Shown: positions 1 to 11,344 of the stretch, in pieces
How positions within the stretch are numbered: position 1 is the stretch's first letter
How the letters are laid out: every line of letters begins with the position of its first letter
Assembly: GCA_963942565.1 (NCBI GenBank)
Contig: CAWWDR010000521.1
Coordinates: forward strand, 1 to 64,000
Direction of reading: 5' to 3'
From: Maea johnstoni
Taxonomy: Eukaryota > Annelida > Polychaeta > Spionida > Magelonidae
DNA: 64,000 nucleotides
Made by a program: the position numbers and the translations under genes
The notes under the pieces: generated by a model
What the model saw: the letters and a program-made list of their open reading frames with translations, nothing else
Database searches by the model: none
Told to the model about the DNA's origin: nothing

Positions 1-403
1 AGGTGCCTTGAAAGTACCCCTACCTCAGCCATTGGCATGCGATGGCTGTATTGGTTACCCCTTGAATATACAAACTTCTTGAATTTTTCCTGCTGCCCCC
101 AAATGATATATGCCATATTAAAACATGCATAACTCTTCCTAAAGACATGTTCTAAAGTAATATGGGTCTGATTAAGGCATAACTAGCCTCATTCTCTTGT
201 TATAAGGGGTCAAAGTAACCCCTATTTCAGGTATTTTAAGCCTCGACATCTACAAATCTATGGCCTTGACAGGTCAACTTTTACCCTTCCTATTTAGACC
301 CCTATGCCTCCTATGAAGCCCAATTCCTGAATATCTCCTCCTAATAACCTACCCAAGAGTTATTTACCCTGGGTGGGGGGTTAATTAGACATTTGAGCCT
401 GTA

Positions 404-806
404 AGGTGCCTTGAAAGTACCCCTACCTCAGCCATTGGCATGCGATGGCTGTATTAGTTACCCCTTGAATATACAAACTTATTGAATTTTTCCTGCTGCC
501 TCCTAATGATATATGCCATATCAAAACATGAATAACTCTTCCTTAAGAGATGTTCTAAAGTAATACGGGTCTGATTAAGGCATAACTACCCTCATTCTTT
601 TGTTATAAGGGGTCAAAGTTACCCCTATTTCAGGTATTTTAAGCCCCGACATCAACAAATCCATGGCCTTGACAGGTCAACTTTTACCCTTCATATCTAG
701 ACCCCTATGCCTCCTATGAAGCCCATGTCCTGAATATCTCTTCCTAAGAACCTTCCCAAGAGTTATTTACCTTAGCTGGGGGGTTAATTAGACATTTGAG
801 CCTCTG
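404..806. repeat. Representative 403-bp satellite monomer
   Basis: This full-length monomer is given as a reference for the array. Landmarks in order: the start word AGGTGCCTTGAAAGTACCCC; a nested dyad at 431-449 (GCCAT-tg-GCATGC-g-ATGGC); an AT-rich middle with ATATACAAACTT and GATATATGCCATAT; an imperfect-spacer dyad GGGGT-caaagtt-ACCCC at 609-625; the dyad TTGAC-ag-GTCAA at 669-680, which in other monomers is the perfect 12-bp palindrome TTGACATGTCAA (for example 3292-3303); and a G6 run followed by TTAATTAG near the end. The word ACCCC(T) recurs several times per monomer at irregular spacing, which may be the remains of a shorter ancestral unit. No protein-coding potential is visible. Confidence 0.9.
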
Positions 807-3800
807 AGGTGCCTTGAAGTACCCCTACCTCAGCCATTGGCAAGCGATGGCTTTATTAGTTACCCCGTGAATATACAAACTTCTTGGATTATTCCTGCTG
901 CCTCCTTATGATATATGCCATATTAAAATATGAATAACTCTTCCTTACGACATGCTCTAAAGTAATGCGGGTCTGATTAAGGCATAACTACCCTCATTCT
1001 TTTGTTATAAGGAGTCAAAGTTACCCCTATTTCAGGTATTTTAAGCCCCGACATCATTAAATCCATGGCCTTGACAGGTCAACTTTTACCCTTCATATCT
1101 AGACCCCTATGCCTCCTATAAAGCCCAAGTTCTAAATATCCCTTCCTAGGAACCTTCCCAATATTTATTCCTCTTAGGTGGGGGGTTAATTAGGCATTTG
1201 AGCCTGTAAGGTTCCTTGAAAGTACCCTTACCTCAGCCATTGGCATGCGATGGCTGTATTAGTTACCCTTTGAATATACAAACTTCTTGAAATTTTCCTG
1301 CTTCCCCCTAATAATATATGTCATATTAAAACATGAATAACTCTTCCTTGAGACATGTTTTAAAGTAATACGGGTCTGATTAAGGCATAACTACCCTCAT
1401 TCTTTTGTTAAAAGGGGTCAAAGTTACCCCTATTTCAGGTATTTTAAGCCCCGACATCAACAAATCCATGGCCTTGACAGGTCAACATTTACCCTGCTGC
1501 CCCCAAACGATATATGCCATATTAAAACATGAATAACTCTTCCTTAAGACATGTTCGAAAGTAATATGGGTCGGATTAAGGCATAACTAGCCTCATTCTT
1601 TTGTTATAAGGGGTCAAAGTTACCCCTTTTTTAGGTATTTTAAGCGCCGACATCAACAAATCCATGGCCTTGACAGGTCAACATTTACCCTTCATATATA
1701 GACCCCTATGCCTCCTATAAAGCCCAAGTCCTGGATATCTCTTCCTAAGAACCTTCCCAAGATTTATTCACCTTAGGTGGGGGGTTAATTAGACATTTGA
1801 GCCTGTAAGGGGCCACGAAAGTACCCCTACCTCAGCCATTGGCACGCGATGGCTGTATTAGTTACCCCTTAAATATACAAACTTGTTGAATTTTTCCTGC
1901 TTCCCCCTAATAATATATGTCATATTAAAACATGAATAACTCTTCCCTGAGACATGTTTTAAAGTAATACGGGTCTGATTAAGGCATAACTACCCTCATT
2001 CTTTTGTTAAAAGGGGTCAAAGTTACCCCTATTTCAGGTATTTTAAGCCCCGACATCAACAAATCCATGGCCTTGACAGGTCAACATTTACCCTTCATAT
2101 ATAGACCCCTATGCCTCCTATAAAGCCCAAGTTCTACATATCCCTTCCTAGGAACCTTCCCAATATTTATTCATCTTAGGTGGGGGGTTAATTAGGCATT
2201 TGAGCCTGTAAGGTGCCTTGAAAGTACCCCTACCTCAGCCATTGGCATGCGATGGCTGTATTAGTTACCCCTTGAATATACAAACTTCTTGAATTTTTCC
2301 TGCTGCCCCCAAATGATATATGCCATATTAAAACATGAATAACTCTTCCTTACGACATGTTCGAAAGTAATATGGGTCTCATTAAGGCATAACTAGCCTC
2401 ATTATTTTGTTATAAGGGGTCAAAGTTACCCCTATTTCAGGTATTTTAAGCCCCAACATTTAAAAATCTATGGCCTTGACAGGTCAACTTTTACCCTTCC
2501 TATTTAGACCCCTATGCCTCCTATGAAGCCCAAGTCCTGCATATCTCTTCCTAATAACCTACCCAAGAGTTATTTTCCTTGGGTGGGGGGTTAATTAGAC
2601 ATTTGAGCATGTAAGGTGCCTTGAAAGTACCCCTACCTCAGCCATTGGCATGCGATGGCTGTATTAGTTACCCCTTAAATATACAAACTTCTTGAATTTT
2701 TCCTGCTGCCCTCTAATGATATATGCCATATTAAAACATGAATAACTCTTCCTTAAGACATGTTCTAAAGTAATACGGGTCTGATTAAGGAATAACTACC
2801 CTCATTCTTTTGTTAAAAGGGGTCAAAGTTACCCCTATTTCAGGTATTTTAAGCCCCGACATCAACAAATCCATGGCCTTGACAGGTCAACTTTTACCCT
2901 TCAAATCTAGACCCCTATGCCTCCTATGAAGCCCAAGTTCTAAATATCTCTTCCTAAGAACCTTCCCAAGAGTTATTCACCTTAGGTCGGGGGTTAATTA
3001 GACATTTGAGCCTGTAAGGTGCCTTGAAAATACCCCTACCTCAGAAATTGGCATGCGATGGCTGTATTAGTTACCCCTTGAATATACAAACTTCTTGAAT
3101 TTTTCCTGCTGCCCCCAAATGATATATGCCATATCAAAACATGAATAACTCTTCCTTAAGACATGTTCGAAAGTAATATGGGTCTCATTAAGGCATAACT
3201 AGCCTCATTCTTTTGTTATAAGGGGTCAAAGTTACCCCTATTTCAGGTATTTTAAGCCCCGGCATCTACAAATCCATGGCCTTGACATGTCAACATTTAC
3301 CCTTCATATATAGACCCCTATGCCTCCTATGAAGCCCAAGTCCTGAATATCTCTTCCTAAGATCCTTTCCAAAAGTTATTCACCTTAGGTGGGGGGTTAA
3401 TTAGACATTTGAGGCTGTAAGGGGCCACGAAAGTACCCCTACCTCAGCCATTGGCACGCAATGGCTGTATTAGTTACCCATTAAATATACAAACTTCTTG
3501 AATTTTTCCTGCTGCCCTCAAATGATATATGCCATATTAAAACATGAATAACTCTTCCTTACGACATGTTCGAAAGTAATATGGGTCTCATTAAGGCATA
3601 ACTAGCCTCATTATTTTGTTATAAGGGGTCAAAGTTACCCCTATTTCAGGTATTTTAAGCCCCGACATCAACAAATCTATGGCCTTGACAGGTCAACTTT
3701 TACCCTTCACATTTAGACCCCTATGCCTCCTATGAAGCCCAAGTCCTGAATATCTCTTCCTAATAACCTACCCAAGAGTTATTTACCTTGGGTGGGGGGT

Positions 3801-4795
3801 TAATTAGACATTTGAGCCTGTAAGGTGCCTTGAAAGTACCCCTACCTCATTCTTTTGTTAAAAGGGGTCAAAGTTACCCCTATTTCAGGTATTTTAAGCC
3901 CCAACATTTACAAATCTATGGCCTTGACAGGTCAACTTTTACCCTTCATATTTAGACCCCTATGCCTCCTATGAAGCCCAAGTCCTGGATATCTCTTCCT
4001 AAGAACCTTCCCAAGATTTATTCACCTTAGGTGGGGGGTTAATTAGACATTTGAGCCTGTAAGGGGCCACGAAAGTACCCCTACCTCAGCCATTGGCACG
4101 CGATGGCTGTATTAGTTACCCCTTTAATATACAAACTTCTTGAATTTTTCCTGCTGCCCCCAAATGATATATGCCATATTAAAACATGAATAACTCTTCC
4201 TTAAGACATGTTTTAAAGTAATACGGGTCTGATTAAGGCATAACTAGCCTCATTCTTTTGTTAAAAGGGGTCAAAGTTACCCCTATTTCAGGTATTTTAA
4301 GCCCCGACATCTACAAATCCATGGCCTTGACATGTCAACATTCACCCTTCATATATAGACCCCTATGCCTCCTATAAAGCCCAAGTTCTAAATATCCCTT
4401 TCTAAGGACCTTCCCAAGAGTTATTCATCTTAGGTGGGGGGTTAATTAGACATTTGAGCCTGTAAGGTGCCTTGAAAGTACCCCTACCTCAGCCATTGGC
4501 ATGCGATGGCTGTATTGGTTACCCCTTGAATATACAAACTTCTTGAATTTTTCCTGCTGCCCCCAAATGATATATGCCATATTAAAACATGAATAACTCT
4601 TCCTTACGACATGTTCGAAAGTAATATGGGTCTCATTAAGGCATAACTAGCCTCATTATTTTGTTATAAGGGGTCAAAGTTACCCCTATTTCAGGTATTT
4701 TAAGCCCCGACATCAACAAATCTATGGCCTTGACAGGTCAACTTTTACCCTTCAAATCTAGACCCTTATGCCTCCTATAATGCCCAAGTTCTAGA

Positions 4796-4798
4796 TAT
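4796..4798. repeat. Target-site duplication, left copy (TAT)
   Basis: TAT precedes the left terminal inverted repeat and matches TAT at 11359-11361. Intact monomers read AGATATCCC or AAATATCCC here, so one TAT belongs to the satellite and the second was made on insertion. Confidence 0.8.
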
Positions 4799-4812
4799 TA
4801 GGCTATCGGCCA
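4799..4812 (+). repeat. Left terminal inverted repeat, 14 bp
   Basis: TAGGCTATCGGCCA is the exact reverse complement of 11345-11358. Just inside it the two ends differ for about 30 bp before homology resumes at TTAATTACCCCCCCATG. Confidence 0.85.
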
Positions 4813-4840
4813 AATCTTAAAAGAGCCTTATTTAGCGAGT

Positions 4841-5660
4841 TTAATTACCCCCCCATGTAGATGGAATTTTTTACTTTAGGTGGATAGGGGAGTATATGGG
4901 GCCTACCAAAATGCCGTGCCCCCACTTTGGGACATGGTCAGATTTGCGTTAGGCCTGGCCAAACTGACCACCCACAAATCAGGGAATCAGCCACCTGAAG
5001 CACACATATACTGAGGAATAATGGGGTGGGGGTAAAGAAATTGACCATAAAAATGCTCACAGTTCATTGAATACCACAAGTTTGGTATCAAAATGTTGGT
5101 CTGGAGGAGACGTATCCTTTAAAATACTAAACACATAACAAACTCTATTCCATGATGTAATAGAGGTCATTCAAGGTCAAAATGGCTGCCAAATCAAGAA
5201 TCTGGGATTTTCCCATAATCTATAGTTTCCGTTTATAAACTTCTCAGTTTTTTTGAAGGGATGTATTTCATTTCGGTAGCCACTTTTTCAGAAGGAATGC
5301 TTTTTAGTGGAGTTGTTCAACATTTTAGAAAGTTCATTGATTAGAATGTTAAGTCTAATTTTGAGATTTAAGGCACAAAGTAGGGTACCAGGCCCACCTA
5401 GTGACCCCAAAAAATGCCGAAAATGGTAAAAAATTGAAAACCAAAATGCCTGTATCTTAAGTTTTACAAGTTGGAAGGGGGCAGATGATGCACAAAAATA
5501 TTAGGTTCAGTTTTCTCTTTAATCTGGAAGATGATGGTAAAAAATCCTAAAATTAAGGGGTCATTGAAGGTCAAATAAAGGTCAAAATGTCAATTTTTCT
5601 CTAAAAAATTCAAATTTTGATGAAGATATTTTGATATAGTAGGTGTGTTTTGTTTGGGAT
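4841..5660 (+). repeat. Foldback element module A1 (left arm)
   Basis: About 822-bp module starting at TTAATTACCCCCCCATG. The same landmark CATGTAG recurs at 5676, 822 bp from 4854. It carries a TCAAGGTCA motif at 5171-5179 and TGAAGGTCA at 5555-5563. Inverted relatives are at 9858-10680 and, shortened, at 10681-11322. Non-coding. Confidence 0.8.
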
Positions 5661-6470
5661 TTGATTACTCCCCCCCATGTAGATGGAATTTTATACCTCA
5701 GATGGAAAGGGGAGTGTCTGGGGCTTACAAAAATAATGTGCCCCCACTTTGGGACATGGTCAGATTTGCGTTAGGCCTGATCAAACTGACCACCCACAAA
5801 TCAGGGAATTGGCCACCTAAAGCACACATATATTGAGGAATGATGGTATGGGGGGTAAAGGAATTGACCATAAGATTGCTCAAAGTTCATTAAATGCCAC
5901 AACTTCGGTATCAGAAAGTTGGTCTGGAAGAGACTTATCTTTTAAAATACTAAACACGTGACAAACTCTATTCCATGATGTAATAAAGGTCATTCAAGGT
6001 CAAAATTGCTGCCAAATCAAGAATCTGGTATTTTCCCATAATCTCTAGTTTCCTTTTATGAACTTCGCAGTTTTTTTGAAGGGATGTATTTCTTTTATGT
6101 GGCCACTTTTTCTGAGGGAATGCTTTCTAGTGGAGTTGTTAAACATTTTAGAGAGTTCATTGATTAGAATGTTAAATCTAGTTATGAGATTTAAGGTACA
6201 AAGTAGAGTAACTGGCCCACCTAGAGACCCCAAAAAGTGCCTAAAATGGTACAAATTTGAAAACCAAAATGACTGTTTCTTTATTTCTACAAGTCGGACT
6301 GAAACAGATGATGCAACAAAGTATCTGGTTTAATTTTCTCTTCAATCTGGAAGATGATGGTAAAAAAAGCTAAAATTAAGCGGTCATTGAAGGTCAAATA
6401 CAGGTCAAAATGTCAGATTTTCTCTAAAAACTTAAATTTTGATGAAGAGATTTTGATAAAGCAGTTACGA
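5661..6470 (+). repeat. Foldback element module A2 (left arm)
   Basis: Second tandem copy of the A module, diverged from A1 by substitutions and small indels. It has TCAAGGTCA at 5994-6002. Short frames inside (5645-5836, 6058-6333) have no recognisable family and stop at module features. Confidence 0.8.
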
Positions 6471-7164
6471 TTTGTCATAGTATAAGGTCCAAACCAAGTT
6501 ACCACAATAACTGACAGATATATTACCTGAAGTATGGTCCACTCTTATATTTTTGACCATATATCGGTAAAAATGAAGTAGTTTTAAGTCAATTTGGAGG
6601 TGTGGATTATGGCATATAGCAATTCCATGCTTATAATAAGTGCTTACAGATGGTTAGTGAGGAAGTGCTAGTATGGCACTACTGTTCAGGTCAGAGAAGT
6701 TGTGAAAACCAAACATCATAGGCATTGTTTGGTATCAAAATGCTTGTTGTAGGACATTTCTTTTTTATTCAATTCAACCAATCTAGGGTAAAGTATATTG
6801 CTCTAGTATTAGAGGTCATTCAAGGTCAAACTAACCCCAATTTCATGCTTTAAGGTATTTTGTCTTTGAATTGTCCATTTAGCAGCTTATTGAATTCTCC
6901 TGGAATAAATTTTCTTATCCTGGAATTAATTTTAGGTGAGAAATATCTTTATAAAGGATCCTCAGACACTTTTTTAGTCCCGTCAAGACAAGGTCCGGGC
7001 CAATCTTGAATATTTATGAACCAAAATAGCCACATGCCTGAATATGGGTGCACCCAAATATCTAAGTGAAGCAACAGAATGTTGACATAATAGAGTTATA
7101 TCTTATTGTATGTCAGCTTTCATTTTCAATGAGGAGAACAGGGTTTTAAACTTGCCTATTGTCT
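6471..7164 (+). repeat. Foldback element module B (left arm)
   Basis: Inner module unlike A. Its inverted partner lies at about 8380-9040: for example GTTACCACAATAACTGA here is matched by the complement of TCAGTTATTGTGGTAAC on the right. It carries TCAAGGTCA at 6820-6828. Non-coding. Confidence 0.75.
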
Positions 7165-7914
7165 TTAAGTGGCGTTGTTGAACATTTTAGAAAGCTCATT
7201 GACCAAAAGTTCCATTTCAAGCTTTAAGGTACAAAATAGGGTACTTAGTCCACCTGGCGACTCCAACAAGTGCCTAAAATGGTACAAATCTGTACACCAA
7301 AATGACTGTATCTTAAGTTTTGCAGGTTGGAAGGGAGCAGATGATGCACCAAAATATCAGGTATAATTTTCTCTTCTAACTGGAAGATGATGGAAAAGTG
7401 ATACTGAAATTAACGGGTCATTGAAGGTCAAATTAAGGTCAAAATGTCAATTTTATTTGAAAATTCATACTTTGATAAAGAGAGTTTTGATGAAGTAGTT
7501 GTGTTATGACATTTTACAATTTCCAATTCAAGTTATCACAATAAATGACAAATAAATCACCCCAAGATAGGATCTGAGAATATATTTTGAACCATTTTCT
7601 GATGAAAATTAGGTAGTTTTAAGTCAATGTTGAGGTGTGGAATAAGATGTTTGGCAATTTCAGGTTTCTAATAAGGAGAGTTTGTGAGAAAGTGGTAGTA
7701 TGTGACAACTGTTTAGGTCATCAAAAGTGTGAGCACCAAACAATATAAGCATTGTTTGGTATCAAAGTACTTGTTGTAAGAAAATCTTCCCATTTTATGC
7801 AACCAACCTAGAGTAGGGTGTTCTGTTGTCATAATAGAGGTCATGCATTCAAGGTCAAACTACCTCCTCTTTTATGATTTAAGGCATTTTGACTCTAAAT
7901 TATATTATTAGTAT
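7165..7914 (+). repeat. Partial A and partial B modules up to the palindrome centre
   Basis: From about 7165 to 7495 the sequence follows the distal part of the A module (the word ACATTTTAGAAAG), and from about 7496 to 7910 it follows the B module (GTTTGGTATCAAA, then TCAAGGTCA at 7849-7857). The centre of the palindrome is near 7915, where inverted A-module sequence starts with CCATCATCTTCCAGATTGAA. A 65-codon frame at 7169-7366 looks incidental. Confidence 0.65.
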
Positions 7915-9040
7915 CATTTTTCCATCATCTTCCAGATTGAACAGAAGATTAAACCTAATATTTTGATGCATCATTTACTCCCTTCCATACCAGTGAAACT
8001 TAAAAGAGTCATTTTGGTTTTCAGATTTGTAACATTTAAGGTACTTTTTTGGGTCGTCAGGTGGACCTGGTACCCTTTTTTGTACCTTAAACCTTAAAAT
8101 AGAACTTGAAATTCAAGTCAATGAGCTTTCTAAAATGTTCAACAACTCCAATAAAAGACATTACTTCAGAAAAAGTGGCTAGAAAAAAATACATCACTTC
8201 AAAAAATGTTTAGTAAACATATTTAAGGTATTTTGTGGTTACTTGGTCAGGAAATTAAGTGATGACAAAACACACCTTCCATCAAAATCTCTTCATCTAA
8301 GTTTGAATTTCCTAGAGAAAAAGGATGTTTTGACCTATATTTTACCTTCTTTTTTCCTCAAATCTCTTTAACATCTTACATGACGAACACAATAGGCAAG
8401 TTCAAAAGCTTTAAAGCTGACATACCATAAGATACAACTCTGCTATGTCAACTTTCTGCTGCTTCACTTAAATATCTGGGTGCACCCATAATTAGTCATT
8501 TTGTCATTTTCGTCCCTGAATATTCAGAATTGGCCCAGCCTTTGTTTTGAAATGACTCAAAATGTCTGAGAATCCTTTATAAAGATATTTCTCAACTAAA
8601 ACTATTTCCAGGATAAAAGATGTATTCCAGAAATATTTAATAAGCTGCTAAATGGACAATTCAAAGACGATATACCTTAAATCATGAAATTGGGGTTAGT
8701 TTGACCTTGAATGACCTATAATATCACAACACTATACCCTACCCTCGGTTGATTGAATGAAATGAAACATTTTGATACCAAACAATGCCTATGATGTTTT
8801 GTTTTCACAACTTCTATGACCTAAACAGTGGTGCCATACTAGCACTCCCTCACCAACCGTCTTTAAACACTTATCATAAGCATGGATTTGCTAAATGCCA
8901 TATTCCGCACCTCCATATTGACTTAATATATGGTATATATATGGTCCAAAATAAAAGGGTGGACCATAATTCAGGTAATATACTTTTCAGTTATTGTGGT
9001 AACCTGTTTTGGGCATTATATAATGACAAAACAAAACTAC
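7915..9040 (-). repeat. Inner right arm: inverted partial A and B modules
   Basis: Roughly 7915-8370 is the inverse of A-module tail sequence, and about 8380-9040 is the inverse of module B, with TGACCTTGA at 8702-8710. Pairing with the left arm is clear but imperfect, with several indels. Confidence 0.7.
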
Positions 9041-9857
9041 TTTATCAAAATCCCTCATCAAGATTTGAATTTTTAGAGAAAATCTGACATTTTGGCCTCT
9101 ATTTGACCTTTATTTGACCTTCAATGACAGCTTAATTTTACTGTTTTTTACCATCATCTTCCAGATTAAAGAGAAAATTAAACCTGATATGTTGGTGCAT
9201 CATCTGCTCCATTACGACTTGTGGAACTAAAGAATCATTCATTTTGGTTTTTAAATTTGTAACATTTTAGGCACTTTTTGGGATCTCTAGGTGGGCCTGG
9301 TACCCTAAATTGTACCTTAAATCTCAAAAGTAGATTGGAAATTTCAATCAATGAACTTTCTAAAATGTTTAACAACTCCACTAGAAAGCTAAGCATTCCC
9401 TCAGAAAAAGTGGCCACATAAAAGAAATACATCCCTTCAAAAAAACTGCGAAGTTCATAAAAGGAAACTAGAGATTATGGGAAAATACCAGATTCTTGAT
9501 TTGGCAGCCATTTTGACCTTGAATGACCTTTATTACATCATGGGATAGAGTTAGTCATGTGTTTGGTATTTTAAAAGATAAGTCTCTTCCAGACCAACTT
9601 TCTGATACCAAAGTTGTGGCATCTAATGAACTTTGAGCAATCTCATGGTCAATTCCTTTACCCCCCATACCATCATTCCTCAATATATGTGTCCTTTAGG
9701 TGGCAGATTCCCTGATTTGTGGGTGGTCAGTTTGATCAGGCCTAACGCAAATCTGACCATGTCCCAAAGTGGGGGCACATCATTTTTGTAAGCCCCAGAC
9801 ACTCCCCTATCCATCTGAGACATACAATTCCATCTACAGGGGGGGAGTAATCAAATC
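9041..9857 (-). repeat. Foldback element module A2' (right arm, inverted)
   Basis: Inverse copy of the A module, closest to A2 (shared TTTTATGTGGCCAC and ATGATGGTATGGGG context read on the minus strand). The landmark CATCTACA is at 9831, 822 bp from the next one at 10653. TGACCTTGA lies at 9514-9522. Confidence 0.8.
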
Positions 9858-10680
9858 CAAAACAAAACACAACTACTTTATCAAAATATCTTCATCAAAA
9901 TTTGAATTTTTTAGAGAAAAATTGACATTTTGACCTTTATTTGACCTTCAATGACCCCTTAATTTAAGGATTTTTTACCATCATCTTCCAGATTGAAGAG
10001 AAAACTGAACCTAATATTTTTGTGCATCATCTGCCCCCTTCCAACTTGTAAAACTTAAGATACAGGCATTTTGGTTTTCAATTTTTTACCATATTTGGCA
10101 CTTTTTGGGGTCACTAGGTGGGCCTGGTACCCTACTTTGTGCCTTAAATCTCAAAATTAGACTTAACATTCTAATCAATGAACTTTCTAAAATGTTGAAC
10201 AACTCCACTCAAAAGCATTCCTATTGAAAAAGTGGCTACAGAAATGAAATATATCCCTTCAAATAAACTGAGAAATTTATAAGCCGAAACTATAGATTAT
10301 GGGAAAATCCCAGATTCTTGATTTAGCAGCCATTTTGACCTTGAATGACCTCTATTACATCATGGAATAGAGTTTGTTATGTGTTTAGTATTTTAAGGGA
10401 TGAGTCTCCTCCAGACCATCATTTTGATACCAAACTTGTGGTATTCAATGAACTGTGAGCATTTTTATGGTCAATTTCTTTACCCCCCATCCCATTATTC
10501 CTCAATATATATGTGCTTCATGCGTGCAATTCCCTGATTTGTGGGTGGTCAGTTTGACCAGGACTAACGCAAATCTGACCATGTCCCAAAGTGGGGGCAC
10601 GTCATTTTTGTAAGCCCCAAACACTCCCCTATCCATCTAAAGTAAAAAATTCCATCTACATGGGGGGAGTAATTAAAACC
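9858..10680 (-). repeat. Foldback element module A1' (right arm, inverted)
   Basis: Inverse A module, full length (822 bp between landmarks 9831 and 10653), closest to A1. TGACCTTGA lies at 10336-10344. Confidence 0.8.
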
Positions 10681-11322
10681 CAAACAAAACACAACTACTT
10701 TGTCAAATATCTTCATCAAAATTTGAATTTTTTAGAGAAAAATTGACTTTTTGACCTTTATTTGACTTTCAATGACCCCTTAGTTTCAGGATTTTTTACC
10801 ATAATCTTCCAGATTGAAGAGAAAATTGAACCTGATATTTTGGTGCATCATCTGCTCCCTTCCGACTTGTAAAACCCTAGATACAGGCATTTTGGTTTTC
10901 AATTTTTTACCATTTTCGGCACTTTTTGGGGTCACTAGGTAGGCCTGGTACCCTACTTTGTGCCTTAAATCTCGAAATTAGACTTAACATTCTAATTAAT
11001 GAACTTTCTAAAATGTTGAACATTTGTTATGTGTTTAGTATTTTAAAGGATACGTCTCCTCCAGACCAACATTTTGATACCAAACTTGTGGTATCCAATG
11101 AACCTTGAGCATTTTTATGGTCAGTTTCTTTACCCCCCATCCCATTATTCCTCAATATATGTGTGCTTCAGGTGGCCGATTACCTGATTTGTGGGTGGTC
11201 AGTTTGACCATGCCTAATACAAATCTGACCATGTCCCAAAGTGGGGGCACGGCATTTTGGTAGGCCCCATATACTCCCCTATCCATCTAAAGTAGAAAAT
11301 TCCATCTACATGGGGGGGTAAT
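10681..11322 (-). repeat. Third right-arm A module with internal deletion
   Basis: The next landmark CATCTACA is at 11303, only 650 bp from 10653, so about 172 bp is absent compared with the other A modules. The gap falls near 11020, where sequence leading to GTTGAACA joins TTTGTTATGTG. The left arm has no matching extra module, so the two arms are unequal. Confidence 0.75.
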
Positions 11323-11344
11323 TAAAATCCATAATTTGGGTCCC

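Larger units (their letters stand above)
1..4798. repeat. 403-bp satellite array, left block (about 12 monomers)
   Basis: Head-to-tail monomers start at 1, 404, 807, 1209, 1808, 2211, 2614, 3017, 3420, 3823, 4062 and 4465, each recognised by a start such as AGGTGCCTTGAAAGTACCCC or AGGGGCCACGAAAGTACCCC. The spacing is 403 bp (once 402), except 599 bp after 1209 and 239 bp after 3823, where unequal exchange has lengthened or shortened a monomer. Monomers differ by scattered substitutions and there is no obvious higher-order period in this block. All frames are stop-rich, so it is non-coding. The array runs off the left window edge. The last monomer (from 4465) is interrupted by the foldback element and resumes at 11362. 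I do not recognise this satellite from any named family. Confidence 0.97.

Noticed and set aside
371-390. Telomere-like or G-quadruplex sequence (GGGTGGGGGGTTAATTAG, TACCCCTA)
   Set aside because: There is one G run per monomer and no TTAGGG-type tandem array.
1555-1572. CENP-B box in the monomer (TTCGAAAGTAATATGGG, TTCTAAAGTAATACGGG)
   Set aside because: The TTCG and CGGG ends do not occur together in the monomers I checked, and the gap between them is nine bases instead of seven.
5645-11108. Short open frames in the foldback element as genes
   Set aside because: All are 100 codons or fewer, fall on repeat modules in both orientations, and show no recognisable domain.
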